Origin: Streptomyces puniciscabiei
GTDB taxonomy: Bacteria > Actinomycetota > Actinomycetes > Streptomycetales > Streptomycetaceae
Assembly (NCBI RefSeq): GCF_006715785.1
Contig: NZ_VFNX01000002.1
Span: 248,001 to 312,000 of the forward strand
Direction: 5' to 3'
Length of the DNA: 64,000 nt
Below, piece after piece: positions 52,026 to 61,021 of the stretch (its first letter is position 1; every line of letters starts with the position of its first letter). Made by a program: the position numbers and the translations under genes. The notes beneath the pieces are model-generated. The model searched no databases and was not told the origin of the DNA. It was given only the letters and a program-made list of their open reading frames with translations.

Positions 52026-52510
52026 GCGGCCCGGTGACGACGTACCGGGCCGGGATGGCAGCCGGTGCCGGCGCCGTGCTCCTTACGGTGCTCGTCACCG
52101 GCTGCGGGACAGGTGACGGTGACTCGAAGGCCGGGCGGAGCGCTGCCGCCGGCACCGCGGTGCGGCCCGCTGCGACGGGTTGCCCCTCGGGGGCCTCACG
52201 ACCGCTGCCGGGCGACTTCCCGCCGTCGCTCCCCGTGCCCGGGAAGGCGACGGTCACCTCGGTGGAACACCGCACCGGCCGCCGTCTGATCGTCACCACC
52301 GTGGTCCATCAGGGCTTCCGAAGCGTCCTTTCCTTCCTCCAACGGGAACTGCCCAAGGCGCACTACACCTTGAAGGACGGAGAAGTGGAGCAGGACGACG
52401 CCGAGTCCGACTTCACCTCCTCCACCGTGGAGGGCCGGTGGGCCCTGCGGACCATGCCCGACTGTCCCGGAACGGTGTCGCTCACGTACCTGACGGCGCC
52501 ACGGCACTGA
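52022..52510 (+). CDS. small lipoprotein coupled to the BNR protein
   Basis: 162 residues, GTG at 52022 overlapping the BNR stop. Signal peptide with lipobox VLVTGC, then an Ala/Gly linker and a globular end (PGKATVTSVEHRTGRRLIVT, HQGFRSVLSFLQRELPKAHY). No named family recognised. Translational coupling suggests the lipoprotein and the BNR protein work together at the cell surface. Confidence 0.8.
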   Translation: MSGPVTTYRAGMAAGAGAVLLTVLVTGCGTGDGDSKAGRSAAAGTAVRPAATGCPSGASRPLPGDFPPSLPVPGKATVTSVEHRTGRRLIVTTVVHQGFRSVLSFLQRELPKAHYTLKDGEVEQDDAESDFTSSTVEGRWALRTMPDCPGTVSLTYLTAPRH

Positions 52511-52681
52511 CCGCCCGGCCACCGATGCGGGGCCGGTGCGGCCGCAGAATCGGCGGACCGGACGGCCTACTTCCGCATGCCTGTCACTCAGGAAGGCGAC
52601 AAAGTGGGACACGACAGGCCCGCTGGAAGGGAGCATCCGCCCGTGGGGATCCCGAGCCCGTTTCACTTCCTGAGGACAGGC

Positions 52682-53968
52682 GTGGACACAGGGCAGCGCC
52701 GGCGGCGGCGCCCCCGGCTGCGTACCACAGCGGTCACGGTCGCGCTTGCCGCGGCGGTGGCCGGCTGTCCCGCCTCCCGCCCGTCGGACCGCACCGGGAG
52801 TCCCCCCGTGACGGGAGAGCGGCACCTGGCATCCGCCGTGACCAGGGTGAACCACGCCTACCGAATACCCGATCCGCTGCCGACCGCGGAACCGGGCACA
52901 CTGATCGCGGCTACGGACCATGGCCCTGATGCGCGGCTGGAGAACGCGCGGCGCTGGACGGTCCTGTACCACTCCACCAACGCACGCGGCGCGAACGTGG
53001 CCGTCAGCGGCACCGTACTGCTGCCGTCGGGCAACCCTCCCCGCGGAGGCCGGCCGGTGGTGTCCTGGGCGCATGGAACGACCGGCGTGGCCGACGCCTG
53101 CGCACCCTCGCAGTCCGCGAACCTGGGCTCGGAGGCCTTCGCTCAGGAACTGCGCGCGCTCCTGCGCGCCGGGTACGCGGTCACGGCCTCGGACTACCCC
53201 GGACTGGGCACACCGGGCCCGCACACCTATCTGGTCGGGGCGGACGAGGGCAACGCCGTGGCCGACATCGTCACCGCGGCCCGGCAGCTGGTGCCCGGCC
53301 TGGCGCCGGTGTGGTTCGCGGTCGGACACTCACAAGGCGGCCAGGCCGCACTGTTCGCCACCCACACCGGGCGCCGGACGGGCGGCCTGCGCCTCGGCGC
53401 GGCGGTGGCCCTCGCCCCGGCCAGCCACCTGGAGGCCATGCTCGCGGGGGTGAAAGCCTCCCATGTGCCCAGCGAGCTCTCCTTCGCCTTCTACTCGCTG
53501 GTCGGCCTGTCCGCCGCAGAGCCGGCCGGCCCTGCGGCGGATCTGCGTTCGCTGCTGGGACCCTCGGCTGCCGCCACGGCCTCCCGGGTGATCGCCGACT
53601 GCGTGACGCACAGCCATCCCGCGCTCAAGGGGGTGAACACCGAGCGGATGCTGCCGCTGAGAGGGGAACAGCTGCGGCGCATGAGCGAGCGGATGGGCGC
53701 CTACGGCGATCCGGACCGCTCCGCCATCACCGTCCCCACCCTGGTCATCCAGGGGGGCGCCGACCAGGACGTACCGCCCGCCTGGACCGACGAGGTCGTG
53801 GCCCACCTGCGTCGCCTGGGCTCCCCCTCCTTGGTCTACCGCACCTACCCCGGTGCGGGCCACGATCAGGTCCTCGGCGAGTCCGTCTGCGATCTGCTGG
53901 ACTTCCTCAGCGCCCACGGCGGAATCCGCCCCGGGGCCTGCACACCGCTCCCGAGCACCCACGGTTGA
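52682..53968 (+). CDS. secreted lipase, LIP family
   Basis: 428 residues. I chose the GTG at 52682 (GAGGA six bases upstream) over a start at 52577, which would add 35 residues. A basic N-terminus and hydrophobic stretch end in VAGC, a possible lipobox. The alpha/beta hydrolase fold shows RPVVSWAHGTTGVADACAPS (oxyanion loop), AVGHSQGGQAALFATHT (nucleophile Ser), VLIQGGADQDVPP-like acid region and YPGAGHDQVLGE (catalytic His). This is the secretory lipase (LIP) family also seen in Candida and actinomycetes. It hydrolyses triglycerides or other esters outside the cell. Confidence 0.9.
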   Translation: MDTGQRRRRRPRLRTTAVTVALAAAVAGCPASRPSDRTGSPPVTGERHLASAVTRVNHAYRIPDPLPTAEPGTLIAATDHGPDARLENARRWTVLYHSTNARGANVAVSGTVLLPSGNPPRGGRPVVSWAHGTTGVADACAPSQSANLGSEAFAQELRALLRAGYAVTASDYPGLGTPGPHTYLVGADEGNAVADIVTAARQLVPGLAPVWFAVGHSQGGQAALFATHTGRRTGGLRLGAAVALAPASHLEAMLAGVKASHVPSELSFAFYSLVGLSAAEPAGPAADLRSLLGPSAAATASRVIADCVTHSHPALKGVNTERMLPLRGEQLRRMSERMGAYGDPDRSAITVPTLVIQGGADQDVPPAWTDEVVAHLRRLGSPSLVYRTYPGAGHDQVLGESVCDLLDFLSAHGGIRPGACTPLPSTHG

Positions 53969-54081
53969 AGCCAGCGGGTCCCGTCGACTCTCAGTGTCTG
54001 GCAACGGCGGAGACATGTGTCAGAGTGGAGACATTCGGACGGCGCGGTCAGCGCGGACGAGACAGGAGAGGTCAGCCTGTC

Positions 54082-56253
54082 ATGTCCATATATTCCCGTC
54101 CCCGCAGTGCGGCGACGGCCCCCACGAACTCCGTCGACCGGCGGAGCGAGGAGTACGCGGACCTGTTCGGGCAGGCCCCGGTGATCTTCGTCGCCCTCAG
54201 CGGCCCGAGGCACCTGCTGGAAGCGGCGAACTCGGCGTTCTTCGAGGCCCTCGGGTGCGACCGCGCCCGCCTCGGCGAGCCGGTCGAAGAGGTGATCCCA
54301 GAACTGGTCCCGCAGGGCGTCCTCGACCGGCTCGATGCGGTCTACCGCACCGGCGTGGCGTACCGGGCCCGGGACGGCCGACTGCTGCTGGGCAGGCCCG
54401 GCAGGCAGCGGGAAGGGTACTTCGACTTCACCTACGAGCCCCGCCGGGACGCCGCCGGCCGGATCGACGGGGTCGTGGTGATCGCGGTCGAGACCACCGC
54501 CCACCACCACGCGCATCTCCTGGCCGCCGAGCAGCGCGCGCTGCTGGAGCAGATCGCACGGGACGCCCCGCTGGACGAGATCCTCCGGGGCATGGCCACC
54601 GCGATCGAGGACCTCTCCCCGGACATGCTGGTCTCGGTACTGCTCGTCGACCCCGACGGACAGCGCCTGCGGCACGGCACCGGCCCGCGCCTGCCCGACT
54701 TCTACAACGAGGCGATCGACGGGGCACCCATAGCGGAAGGCGTCGGCTCGTGCGGCACGACCGCCTTCCGGCGCGAACCGGTGATCGTCACGGACATCGC
54801 CACCGATCCCCTGTGGAAGGACTACCGCGAACTGGCACTGAGAGCCGGGGTCGCGGCGTGCTGGTCCACACCCATCCAGGACGCGGACGGCCGGCTGCTG
54901 GGCACCTTCGCGATGTACCACCGCACGCCCAAGGCTCCCACGGACAAGGACCTGGCGCTCAGCGCCTCCTTCGCCCGCATAGCCGCGCTGGCCATCGAAC
55001 GCCACGCCGCGGTGGCGGCAAGGCGCGCCGCCCAGGAACGCGAGAAGGCCGCCCGGGAGGATCTGGCCTTCCTGCTGGAGGCCAGCACCGCCATCACCGG
55101 CGAGACACACTATGCAAACAGCCTCCAGCGCATGGCCCGGCTGACCGTCCCGGCCCTTGCACCGCTGTGTGCCGTCCACGTGTCCGAGTGCGGCCAGACC
55201 CAGCGCATCGCCATCGCCGCGTCGACCCGGGAGGGCGAGAAGCTCCTCTCCTCCCCCGCGCTGTGCGACGAGGTGGACGCCGCTGTCGTCCGCTTGCTCG
55301 CCTCCGGCGCCACCGAGTCCGCCCGCGGGAGCGGCCTGTGCGCGCAGCTCGGCATCAGGGATTTCGTGTGCGTACCGCTGGCCACCAGGGGCCGCACCTT
55401 CGGAGCGCTGACCCTGCTGGCCACCGAGCTGCCCCTGGACGAGCGCAAGGTCGCCCTGGCCCAGGAACTCGCCCGCCGGGCCGCTGCGAGTGCCGACAAC
55501 GCCCATCAGTTCACCGACCGCGTCCGGCTTTCCCACGATCTTCAGGCAGGCCTGCTGCCTCCCGAGTTGCCCAGGATTCCCGGCGCCACCCTGGCGGCCT
55601 CGTACCATCCGGCCGGTGAGGGTCTTGAAGTCGGCGGCGACTTCTACGATGTCTTCCCGCTGTCCGCCGACCGCTGGGCACTCATGATCGGCGACGTCTC
55701 CGGACGCGGCGCGCTGGCAGCCACCACCACCGGAATGGTCCGCCACACCGCACGGGCCGCCGCCCGCCTCCTCGACGAACCGGTGGCCGTGGTCACCGCC
55801 ATCAACGACGCGTTGGCGGGGGACACCACCGAGGACGACCAGTTCGTCTCGCTCGTCTACGGCGAGCTGCGGCACGCCGCGTCCCACCTCTCGCTCAACC
55901 TGATCCGAGCGGGGCACGTACCACCGCTCGTGCGCCGCGCCGACGGCACGGTCGTAGAACACACGCAACCGGGCCTGCTCTTGGGTATCGGTCCTGATCC
56001 CGACTTCTGCCCGTGCCGCATCGACCTGCGCTCCGGCGACAGCCTCGTCCTGGTCACCGACGGCATCACCGAGGCCCGTTCCGCCACCGGTGAGTTCTTC
56101 GGCGAGGAGCGTCTGTCCGATGCTCTCCGCGCCGTCCGGACCAGCACGCCCACGGCCACGGCCATAATCGAGTCCATCACCACCGCGGTCACGGCGTTCG
56201 CAGGCAAGGCCACCCCCGACGACCAGGCCGCGCTGGTGATCACCGCCGTCTGA
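54082..56253 (+). CDS. PAS-GAF-GAF PP2C (SpoIIE-type) serine phosphatase
   Basis: 723 residues from the ATG at 54082 (GGAGAGG upstream). Domains in order: PAS (about 25-150, LFGQAPVIFVALSGPRHLLE), GAF 1 (about 160-315, GVGSCGTTAFRREPVIVTDI), GAF 2 (about 335-470, IRDFVCVPLATRGRTFGALT), and a SpoIIE/PP2C phosphatase (about 485-720) with GLEVGGDFYDVFPL, MIGDVSGRGALAATTTGMVR, LIRAGHVPPLVRR, SLVLVTDGITEARSATGEFF and TPDDQAALVITAV. It should dephosphorylate an anti-anti-sigma or similar Ser-phosphoprotein in response to a small ligand or redox signal bound by PAS/GAF. No anti-sigma gene is adjacent. Confidence 0.95.
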   Translation: MSIYSRPRSAATAPTNSVDRRSEEYADLFGQAPVIFVALSGPRHLLEAANSAFFEALGCDRARLGEPVEEVIPELVPQGVLDRLDAVYRTGVAYRARDGRLLLGRPGRQREGYFDFTYEPRRDAAGRIDGVVVIAVETTAHHHAHLLAAEQRALLEQIARDAPLDEILRGMATAIEDLSPDMLVSVLLVDPDGQRLRHGTGPRLPDFYNEAIDGAPIAEGVGSCGTTAFRREPVIVTDIATDPLWKDYRELALRAGVAACWSTPIQDADGRLLGTFAMYHRTPKAPTDKDLALSASFARIAALAIERHAAVAARRAAQEREKAAREDLAFLLEASTAITGETHYANSLQRMARLTVPALAPLCAVHVSECGQTQRIAIAASTREGEKLLSSPALCDEVDAAVVRLLASGATESARGSGLCAQLGIRDFVCVPLATRGRTFGALTLLATELPLDERKVALAQELARRAAASADNAHQFTDRVRLSHDLQAGLLPPELPRIPGATLAASYHPAGEGLEVGGDFYDVFPLSADRWALMIGDVSGRGALAATTTGMVRHTARAAARLLDEPVAVVTAINDALAGDTTEDDQFVSLVYGELRHAASHLSLNLIRAGHVPPLVRRADGTVVEHTQPGLLLGIGPDPDFCPCRIDLRSGDSLVLVTDGITEARSATGEFFGEERLSDALRAVRTSTPTATAIIESITTAVTAFAGKATPDDQAALVITAV

Positions 56254-56262
56254 CGGCTCCGA

Positions 56263-56282
56263 CGGCGGCCTCCGATCCGCCG
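56263..56282 (+). terminator. weak hairpin after the PAS-GAF-GAF-PP2C gene
   Basis: CGGCGG-CCTCCGAT-CCGCCG, six base pairs with an eight-base loop, ten bases after the stop codon. Confidence 0.4.
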
Positions 56283-56495
56283 CCAACATGTGATCTTGGC
56301 TCCGCTGTTCACCACGCGGACCCGACGGGGTGAGTCACCCGGAGGGCCCAACAAGCGTCACAACACTCGTACGGCGGACCTGGCGTGCCGCCGGTTGACG
56401 CTTCCGGAAGCCTAGGATCCGGCACCGGACAAAGGGGTGTCCTCTGCCCTGCCTGGCAGGGGCGGGCTCACCGCACAACCGGAGGAGATGGGATC

Positions 56496-57116
56496 TTGCA
56501 GCACGCCGGCAGAACCTGCTGGAGGCGCTTCGCGGCCGTCCTGATCCCCGGCATCGCGGCCTCCGCCGCCCTGGCCATCGCCATGGCTCAGGGAGCCCTG
56601 GCCGCGTCCTTCTTCATCTCCGGCCAGCGATTCCAGGTGACCGCGGACACGCTGACCATGCGCGGCTTCAGCCTCTACGGCATGGTGGACGTCCCCAAAA
56701 AGGGCAACCCCGTGCCGGTCATGGTCATTGGAGCGCGACACGCCACGGTCAGCGGACTGTGCCTGTCCGTGGTGGTCGACCTCCCGGTACTGGGCCCACA
56801 GACGCTGAGACTCACCGGCGGCAAGGACCATCCGGCGGAGGCGACGAACCTGTTCCTCGACGCGACATCCGAGTTCGTCGGGCAGGCGAATTTCCGAGGG
56901 ATCGACACGGGTGTCGCGCAGGGAGCGATCACCAAGGGCCCGATCAATCCGGGCGACAGGGACTCCCGGTTCTTCGACCCCAATGGTGTCGGGCAGCAGG
57001 CCGTGTCGGCCACGCTGACCGACGTGCGCGTGACGGCGGTCGCGGTCTCGGCCGGCACGTTCCACATTCCCGGCCTCTACGAGCAGGTCCAGCAGGGCCG
57101 CCACGAATGCTTCTGA
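56496..57116 (+). CDS. DUF6230-family exported protein
   Basis: 206 residues. I place the start at the TTG at 56496 because GGAGGAG lies eight bases upstream; the in-frame GTG at 56385 has no such site. One N-terminal transmembrane/signal helix (FAAVLIPGIAASAALAIAMA) is followed by a beta-rich domain with SGQRFQVTADTLTMRGFSLY. The family is found in streptomycetes beside DUF6114 proteins, as here, and its function is unknown. First gene of a three-gene operon. Confidence 0.8.
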   Translation: MQHAGRTCWRRFAAVLIPGIAASAALAIAMAQGALAASFFISGQRFQVTADTLTMRGFSLYGMVDVPKKGNPVPVMVIGARHATVSGLCLSVVVDLPVLGPQTLRLTGGKDHPAEATNLFLDATSEFVGQANFRGIDTGVAQGAITKGPINPGDRDSRFFDPNGVGQQAVSATLTDVRVTAVAVSAGTFHIPGLYEQVQQGRHECF

Positions 57117-57201
57117 AGTGCGGGGGACGTCGTGTGTGCCCCAGGCCCGTCGCCATCCGAGCCCGGAATGTTCTCGCCCCACCCTGATCAGGACAGGACA
57201 C

Positions 57202-57642
57202 GTGTTCATCGACTTCCTCCGCAGCCACGCACAACTGCGCGTCACGGCCGCCGTTGCCCGGCGCAGATTCAGAACCTGGCGCGGTGAGCGCCCCTTCTGG
57301 GCCGGGGTGTTCACCTTCCAGGCAAGCCTCCCCATTCTGTATCTGCCCTACGCACACCTTGATCTCGGCGGAATTCCCCTGGCCCTGTCGACCACCTCGG
57401 GCGCCGGATCCCTGATCATCGGCATTCTGCTCATGGCCCTGTCCCTCAGCCTCTGGTATCAGCAGCGTTTTCGCGTATGCGCCGGCATCGCCACCCTGCT
57501 GCTCGCCCTCGTCTCCTTCCCCGTCGCGAACTTCGGGGGTTTCCTGTTCGGACTGGTCTCCGCCCTGATCGGCGGCTCCTTGGCCTGCGCCTGGATCCCG
57601 CCCGCCGCCGAGCCGCCGACTGCGGTGGGAGAGACACCGTGA
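57202..57642 (+). CDS. DUF6114-family membrane protein
   Basis: 146 residues from the GTG at 57202 (AGGACAGGA upstream). Three to four transmembrane helices: FWAGVFTFQASLPILYLPYA, LIIGILLMALSLSLWYQ, FGGFLFGLVSALIGGSLACA. RRRFRTWRGERPFWAG before the first helix is the family's usual opening. Companion of the DUF6230 protein; overlaps the third gene by four bases (GTGA). Confidence 0.85.
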   Translation: MFIDFLRSHAQLRVTAAVARRRFRTWRGERPFWAGVFTFQASLPILYLPYAHLDLGGIPLALSTTSGAGSLIIGILLMALSLSLWYQQRFRVCAGIATLLLALVSFPVANFGGFLFGLVSALIGGSLACAWIPPAAEPPTAVGETP

Positions 57643-58493
57643 CATGTGACCATCGCCGAGTGCGACGCCCCGTCGTCTGCACACTGGCTGCGGCCGCAGT
57701 CCCCCTGGCCCTGTACCTCACCACACCCATGACGACGGATACGCCCCTCTCCCCCGCCGACACCAGGGGGTCCGGGGCCCCCTCGAGCCTCACACCGGAA
57801 CCCACGGACGCCGGGCCGGCACAGGCGAGCGGCACGCCGACGCCCACGGACGCCGGGCCGGCACAAGCAGGCGGCACGCCGGAACCCACGGACGCGGGGT
57901 CGGCGCAAGCAGGCGGCAAGCCGACGGCGTCGAGCTCGGCGCGGGGGCCGGTGAGCACCGCACCACCAGCCATGACCGCGTCACCGGCTGTCTCCGAGGC
58001 ACCGCTCGATCGGCCACCCGTCCGTCCCGCGAGCCCCTCCTGGGTCCTGCGAACCGACAGGCTCGTACTCCGCGGCGCCGCATTCGAGGGGGTGGTCACC
58101 GTGCGCACCGCGGCCGGGGCCGTGCGGATGCTGAAGTTCACGGCCAGATCGGTGAACGCCGTCGACCTCGACCTGACCGCGGGCCGGGGCCGCGCCGCGA
58201 TGCGGCTGCGCACCGGGCCCGGGATCACGGCCACACTCAAACGCAAGGGCAGCGGCCGTGGGGTCACCCTCTATGTGCGCAGGCTGTCCGGCACGGTCAC
58301 AGGCCTCGGCGGCGCACCGCTCCCGGCCGACCGAACCGTCACCATCACCCCCGATGCCGTACCGGACTGGCTGTCCCACCCTGCTGTCCCCGCCCGCACC
58401 CTCTCCTTCACCGACGCGACCGTGGCACAGATCGCCCAGTTCGGGGGTGACCTGTCCGTCCGTGGCACGGCCTACCGGGCCCCGGCCGGGTGA
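57639..58493 (+). CDS. third protein of the DUF6230/DUF6114 operon, secreted, with linker repeats
   Basis: 284 residues, GTG at 57639 overlapping the DUF6114 stop. An N-terminal hydrophobic helix (VVCTLAAAAVPLALYLTT) may be a signal anchor. A Pro/Ala/Thr linker with three 14-residue repeats follows, then a beta-rich domain (about residues 130-284: LRTDRLVLRGAAFEGVVTVR, AGRGRAAMRLRTGPG, TLSFTDATVAQIAQFGGDLS) that resembles in outline the C-terminal half of the DUF6230 protein. Function unknown, probably an extracytoplasmic partner of the pair. Confidence 0.7.
   Translation: MTCDHRRVRRPVVCTLAAAAVPLALYLTTPMTTDTPLSPADTRGSGAPSSLTPEPTDAGPAQASGTPTPTDAGPAQAGGTPEPTDAGSAQAGGKPTASSSARGPVSTAPPAMTASPAVSEAPLDRPPVRPASPSWVLRTDRLVLRGAAFEGVVTVRTAAGAVRMLKFTARSVNAVDLDLTAGRGRAAMRLRTGPGITATLKRKGSGRGVTLYVRRLSGTVTGLGGAPLPADRTVTITPDAVPDWLSHPAVPARTLSFTDATVAQIAQFGGDLSVRGTAYRAPAG
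57798..57923 (+). repeat. three 42-bp tandem repeats in the linker
   Basis: Three copies of a 42-base unit encoding [E/T]PTDAG[P/S]AQA[S/G]G[T/K]P. All in frame, so copy number can vary without breaking the protein. Confidence 0.85.
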
Positions 58494-58506
58494 CCACCGG
58501 CCAACA

Positions 58507-58550
58507 GCCCTCCTCGCTCAGCGGCTGGGGTGCCGCTGGGCGAGGAGGGC
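58507..58550. terminator. bidirectional terminator between convergent genes
   Basis: A near-perfect 19-bp stem (58507-58525 with 58532-58550, one mismatch) around a six-base loop. It covers the stop codon region of the minus-strand phosphatase and lies 14 bases after the plus-strand stop, serving both convergent genes. Confidence 0.85.
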
Positions 58551-59636
58551 AGCGATGTCGTCGTCGAGTTCACCGCCGCTGTAGGCGATCAGGTCGTGGT
58601 GGAGGTGGTGGAGGAGCTGGTGGGGTGACTCGCTGCTCCATGAGCCGATGCGTTCGGCAAGGGGGTAGAAGGCGCCGGAGCGGTCGCGGGTCTCGGTGAC
58701 CCCGTCGGTGTACAGCAGGAGCTTGTCCCCGGGGTGGAACGGGGCGAGGTCGACGTGGTAGCCGTCACTCATCAGCATGCCCAGGTTGAGCGGCGGCGAG
58801 GGAGCGGCCGGCTGCAGCTCACGGACCTCGCCGTGGTGCAGCAGCAGCGGGGGCGGGTGGCCGCAGGTGACGGTCCGGACCACCGGTTCGTGGTCCGGGA
58901 TCTCGGCGAGGAGAGCGGTGATGAAACGTTCAGCGATCTCCGAGCCCGGGACTCCCGGGTAGTGGGAGGCGTGGCGGCTCATGCTCGTCTCCAGGCGTCG
59001 CGCGAGGTGGGGCAGGTCGGGCGCGTCGTAGGCGGCCTCTCGGAAGGCGCTGAGCAGTGTCGCGGCGGTCTGGATCGCGAGCAGGCCCTTGCCGCGTACG
59101 TCGCCGATGAGCAGCCGTACGCCGTGCGGGGTGTGCATCGCCTCGTACAGATCGCCACCGATGCGGGCTTCCGCCGCTGCGGCCAGGTACAGACTCTCGA
59201 GCGTGACGTGCCCGAGGTGTCGCGGTACCGGATGCAGCACCGCCAGTTGGGCGGTCTCGGCCACTGAGCGGACCTGAACCAGCTGGTCGGCGCGTCGGCC
59301 CAGCAGGCGGTTGAAGAAGACGGCGAAGGCCGCGATCGCCGTGAGGGTGGCCAGCTCGGAGTAGGCGGTCGCATCCCGCAGCGCATGGAAGTCCACCATC
59401 AGGCCGATGAAAATGGCGCACGCGCCCACTCCGGTGAGCACGGTCCCCCACAGGGGCAGCAGCGCGGCGGCAGAAACCATTGCCGTGGCGAGGAAGGCGT
59501 CCGGCCTGACATCGCGGGGTGTGGCGAGACCGACGGCCAGGCCGATGAACAGCAGCAGAGCGGGCAGCACGGGCAGCAGCCTGCCCCGCGCACCAGCAGC
59601 GTGCGTGACTCTGCGTCCCTCAGAAGACCTCGCCAC
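58518..59636 (-). CDS. membrane PP2C (SpoIIE-type) serine phosphatase
   Basis: 372 residues from the GTG at 59636 (GGGGAG seven bases upstream). About four transmembrane helices in the first 110 residues (LLPVLPALLLFIGLAVGLAT, AIFIGLMVDFHALRDATAY), then a SpoIIE phosphatase with ARIGGDLYEAMHTPHGVRLL, IGDVRGKGLLAIQTAATLLS, TCGHPPPLLLHHGEV, LLLYTDGVTETRDRSGAFYP and ELDDDIAALLAQR. The sensory part is a membrane domain instead of PAS/GAF. Third PP2C phosphatase in the window. Confidence 0.93.
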   Translation of the reverse strand: MARSSEGRRVTHAAGARGRLLPVLPALLLFIGLAVGLATPRDVRPDAFLATAMVSAAALLPLWGTVLTGVGACAIFIGLMVDFHALRDATAYSELATLTAIAAFAVFFNRLLGRRADQLVQVRSVAETAQLAVLHPVPRHLGHVTLESLYLAAAAEARIGGDLYEAMHTPHGVRLLIGDVRGKGLLAIQTAATLLSAFREAAYDAPDLPHLARRLETSMSRHASHYPGVPGSEIAERFITALLAEIPDHEPVVRTVTCGHPPPLLLHHGEVRELQPAAPSPPLNLGMLMSDGYHVDLAPFHPGDKLLLYTDGVTETRDRSGAFYPLAERIGSWSSESPHQLLHHLHHDLIAYSGGELDDDIAALLAQRHPSR

Positions 59637-59796
59637 CGTGCCGCTCCCCAAGGTCGCACAGGTCGAGCGGCGGCCCAGGTCCGGAAGCCAGGGCACCGAT
59701 TTGGGTAATTTTATCGCCGTCTACCCGATACCTTGGCGCACGAGCAGGGAACCGTACGGGAGGCGACCCCGGCGCCTCCCGGAAGGCCCAAGCCCG

Positions 59797-60291
59797 TCAG
59801 GTCACGGCGCGCGCGGAGGCACCGGGACGCGTGTACGCCTGTCGTGGGACGAGCGGGCCGTGATCGCCGGAGCAGATGACGACGGCTTCCACCTGCTCGC
59901 CGCAGTCACGGTGACGCACCTCCAACGGCGCCCCCTCCGGGTCCGCGGTGTAGCGATCGCCCCACTGCTTCAGGGCGATCATCACGGGCCACAGATCCCA
60001 GCCCTTCCGGGTGAGCCGGTACTCGTGGCGAGTGCGGTGTCCCGGCTCGCGGTACGGGACGGTCTCCAGGATCCCCGCGGCCACCAGTTTGCGCAGCCGG
60101 TCCGCCAGCACCGCCTCCGAAAGTCCCACGTGCCGACGGAAGTCGTCGAAACGGCGTACACCGTTCATGGCGTCGCGCAACACCAGCATCGACCACTTCT
60201 CGCCGATCAGGTCGAGGGTGCGCTGCACGGTGCAGTTCTCCGTACTGGTCTCCAGCCAGGTCATGAGCCCATCGTAGGCTGGCTTCGACAT
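59797..60291 (-). CDS. HxlR-family transcriptional regulator
   Basis: 164 residues, ATG at 60291 (an internal ATG at 60264 is possible). CTVQRTLDLIGEKWSMLVLR, FDDFRRHVGLSEAVLADRLR and LVAAGILETVPYREPGHRTR form the HxlR winged helix, with the family's conserved Cys near residue 20 (redox sensing in some members). Divergent from the thioesterase gene with a 35-base gap, so almost certainly its regulator. Confidence 0.93.
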   Translation of the reverse strand: MSKPAYDGLMTWLETSTENCTVQRTLDLIGEKWSMLVLRDAMNGVRRFDDFRRHVGLSEAVLADRLRKLVAAGILETVPYREPGHRTRHEYRLTRKGWDLWPVMIALKQWGDRYTADPEGAPLEVRHRDCGEQVEAVVICSGDHGPLVPRQAYTRPGASARAVT

Positions 60292-60320
60292 TGACAGCCA
60301 GATATGCGGCCGGCTAACTT
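60291..60320 (+). promoter_or_regulatory. promoter of the hotdog thioesterase gene
   Basis: TTGACA (60291-60296), 18-base spacer, TAACTT (60315-60320). The consensus -35 overlaps the start codon of the divergent HxlR gene. The predicted start of transcription falls on or next to the ATG at 60327. Confidence 0.75.
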
Positions 60321-60326
60321 CGTTTT

Positions 60327-60848
60327 ATGAAGCCAGCGGGGAGCAAGAGGCCAATGACGAGGTCACGTACGTTCGAGTGGCAGGATCCGAGTATTTCCGC
60401 GGCCGCCGTCGGCCAGGACAGCGGTCTCGACTTCCTGCGCGGGGTGCTGTGCGGACGCCTGCCCGCCGCGCCCGTCGCCGCGACCCTCGGATTCGCGCTG
60501 GAACAGGTGGAGTTCGGCAGCGCCGTCTTCGTCCTGGAACCGGGCGAGGAGCACTACAACCCCATCGGCAGTGTCCATGGTGGGGTCTACGCCACTCTCC
60601 TGGACTCGGCCGCAGGCTGCGCCGTGCAGTCCGTTCTTCCGGCAGGCATGGGATATACCTCGCTCGACCTGAGCGTGAAGTTCCTGCGTCCGATCACGGT
60701 CGACACCGGCAAGGTCCGCGCCATCGGCACCGTCCTCAGCCACGGCCGCCGCACCGCTCTGGCGCAAGCCGACCTGTTGGATTCCGAGGACCGCCTGCTC
60801 GCCCATGCCACCAGCAGCTGCATGCTCTTCCCCGTTTCACCGAGCTAG
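60327..60848 (+). CDS. PaaI-type hotdog thioesterase
   Basis: 173 residues from the ATG at 60327; an ATG at 60354 with AAGAGG is an alternative. The hotdog signature HYNPIGSVHGGVYATLLDSA is central, followed by SLDLSVKFLRPITVDTGKVR and a typical C-terminal half. It hydrolyses acyl-CoA thioesters, often aromatic or medium-chain. The promoter places transcription start next to 60327, so a leaderless message is plausible. Regulated by the divergent HxlR protein. Confidence 0.92.
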   Translation: MKPAGSKRPMTRSRTFEWQDPSISAAAVGQDSGLDFLRGVLCGRLPAAPVAATLGFALEQVEFGSAVFVLEPGEEHYNPIGSVHGGVYATLLDSAAGCAVQSVLPAGMGYTSLDLSVKFLRPITVDTGKVRAIGTVLSHGRRTALAQADLLDSEDRLLAHATSSCMLFPVSPS

Positions 60849-60952
60849 CCGCCGGGTCCGGCAGCACCGGATCCGGTTCCAGGCCGCGCTCGTCTCAAGG
60901 GCCGGCCTGGCGGCCGACGTCGGTCAGTCCATCGGCCGTGCCGCGGGAGCGA

Positions 60953-60987
60953 ACCTCAACCGGACCCGTGGCAGGGCCGGTTGAGGT
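60953..60987. terminator. bidirectional terminator between convergent genes
   Basis: ACCTCAACCGG / CCGGTTGAGGT, a perfect 11-bp stem with a 13-base loop, in the gap between the thioesterase and protease genes. Confidence 0.8.
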
Positions 60988-61021
60988 GCTCCGGGTCGGC
61001 CGGAGAAGCGCGGTCGCCCTG

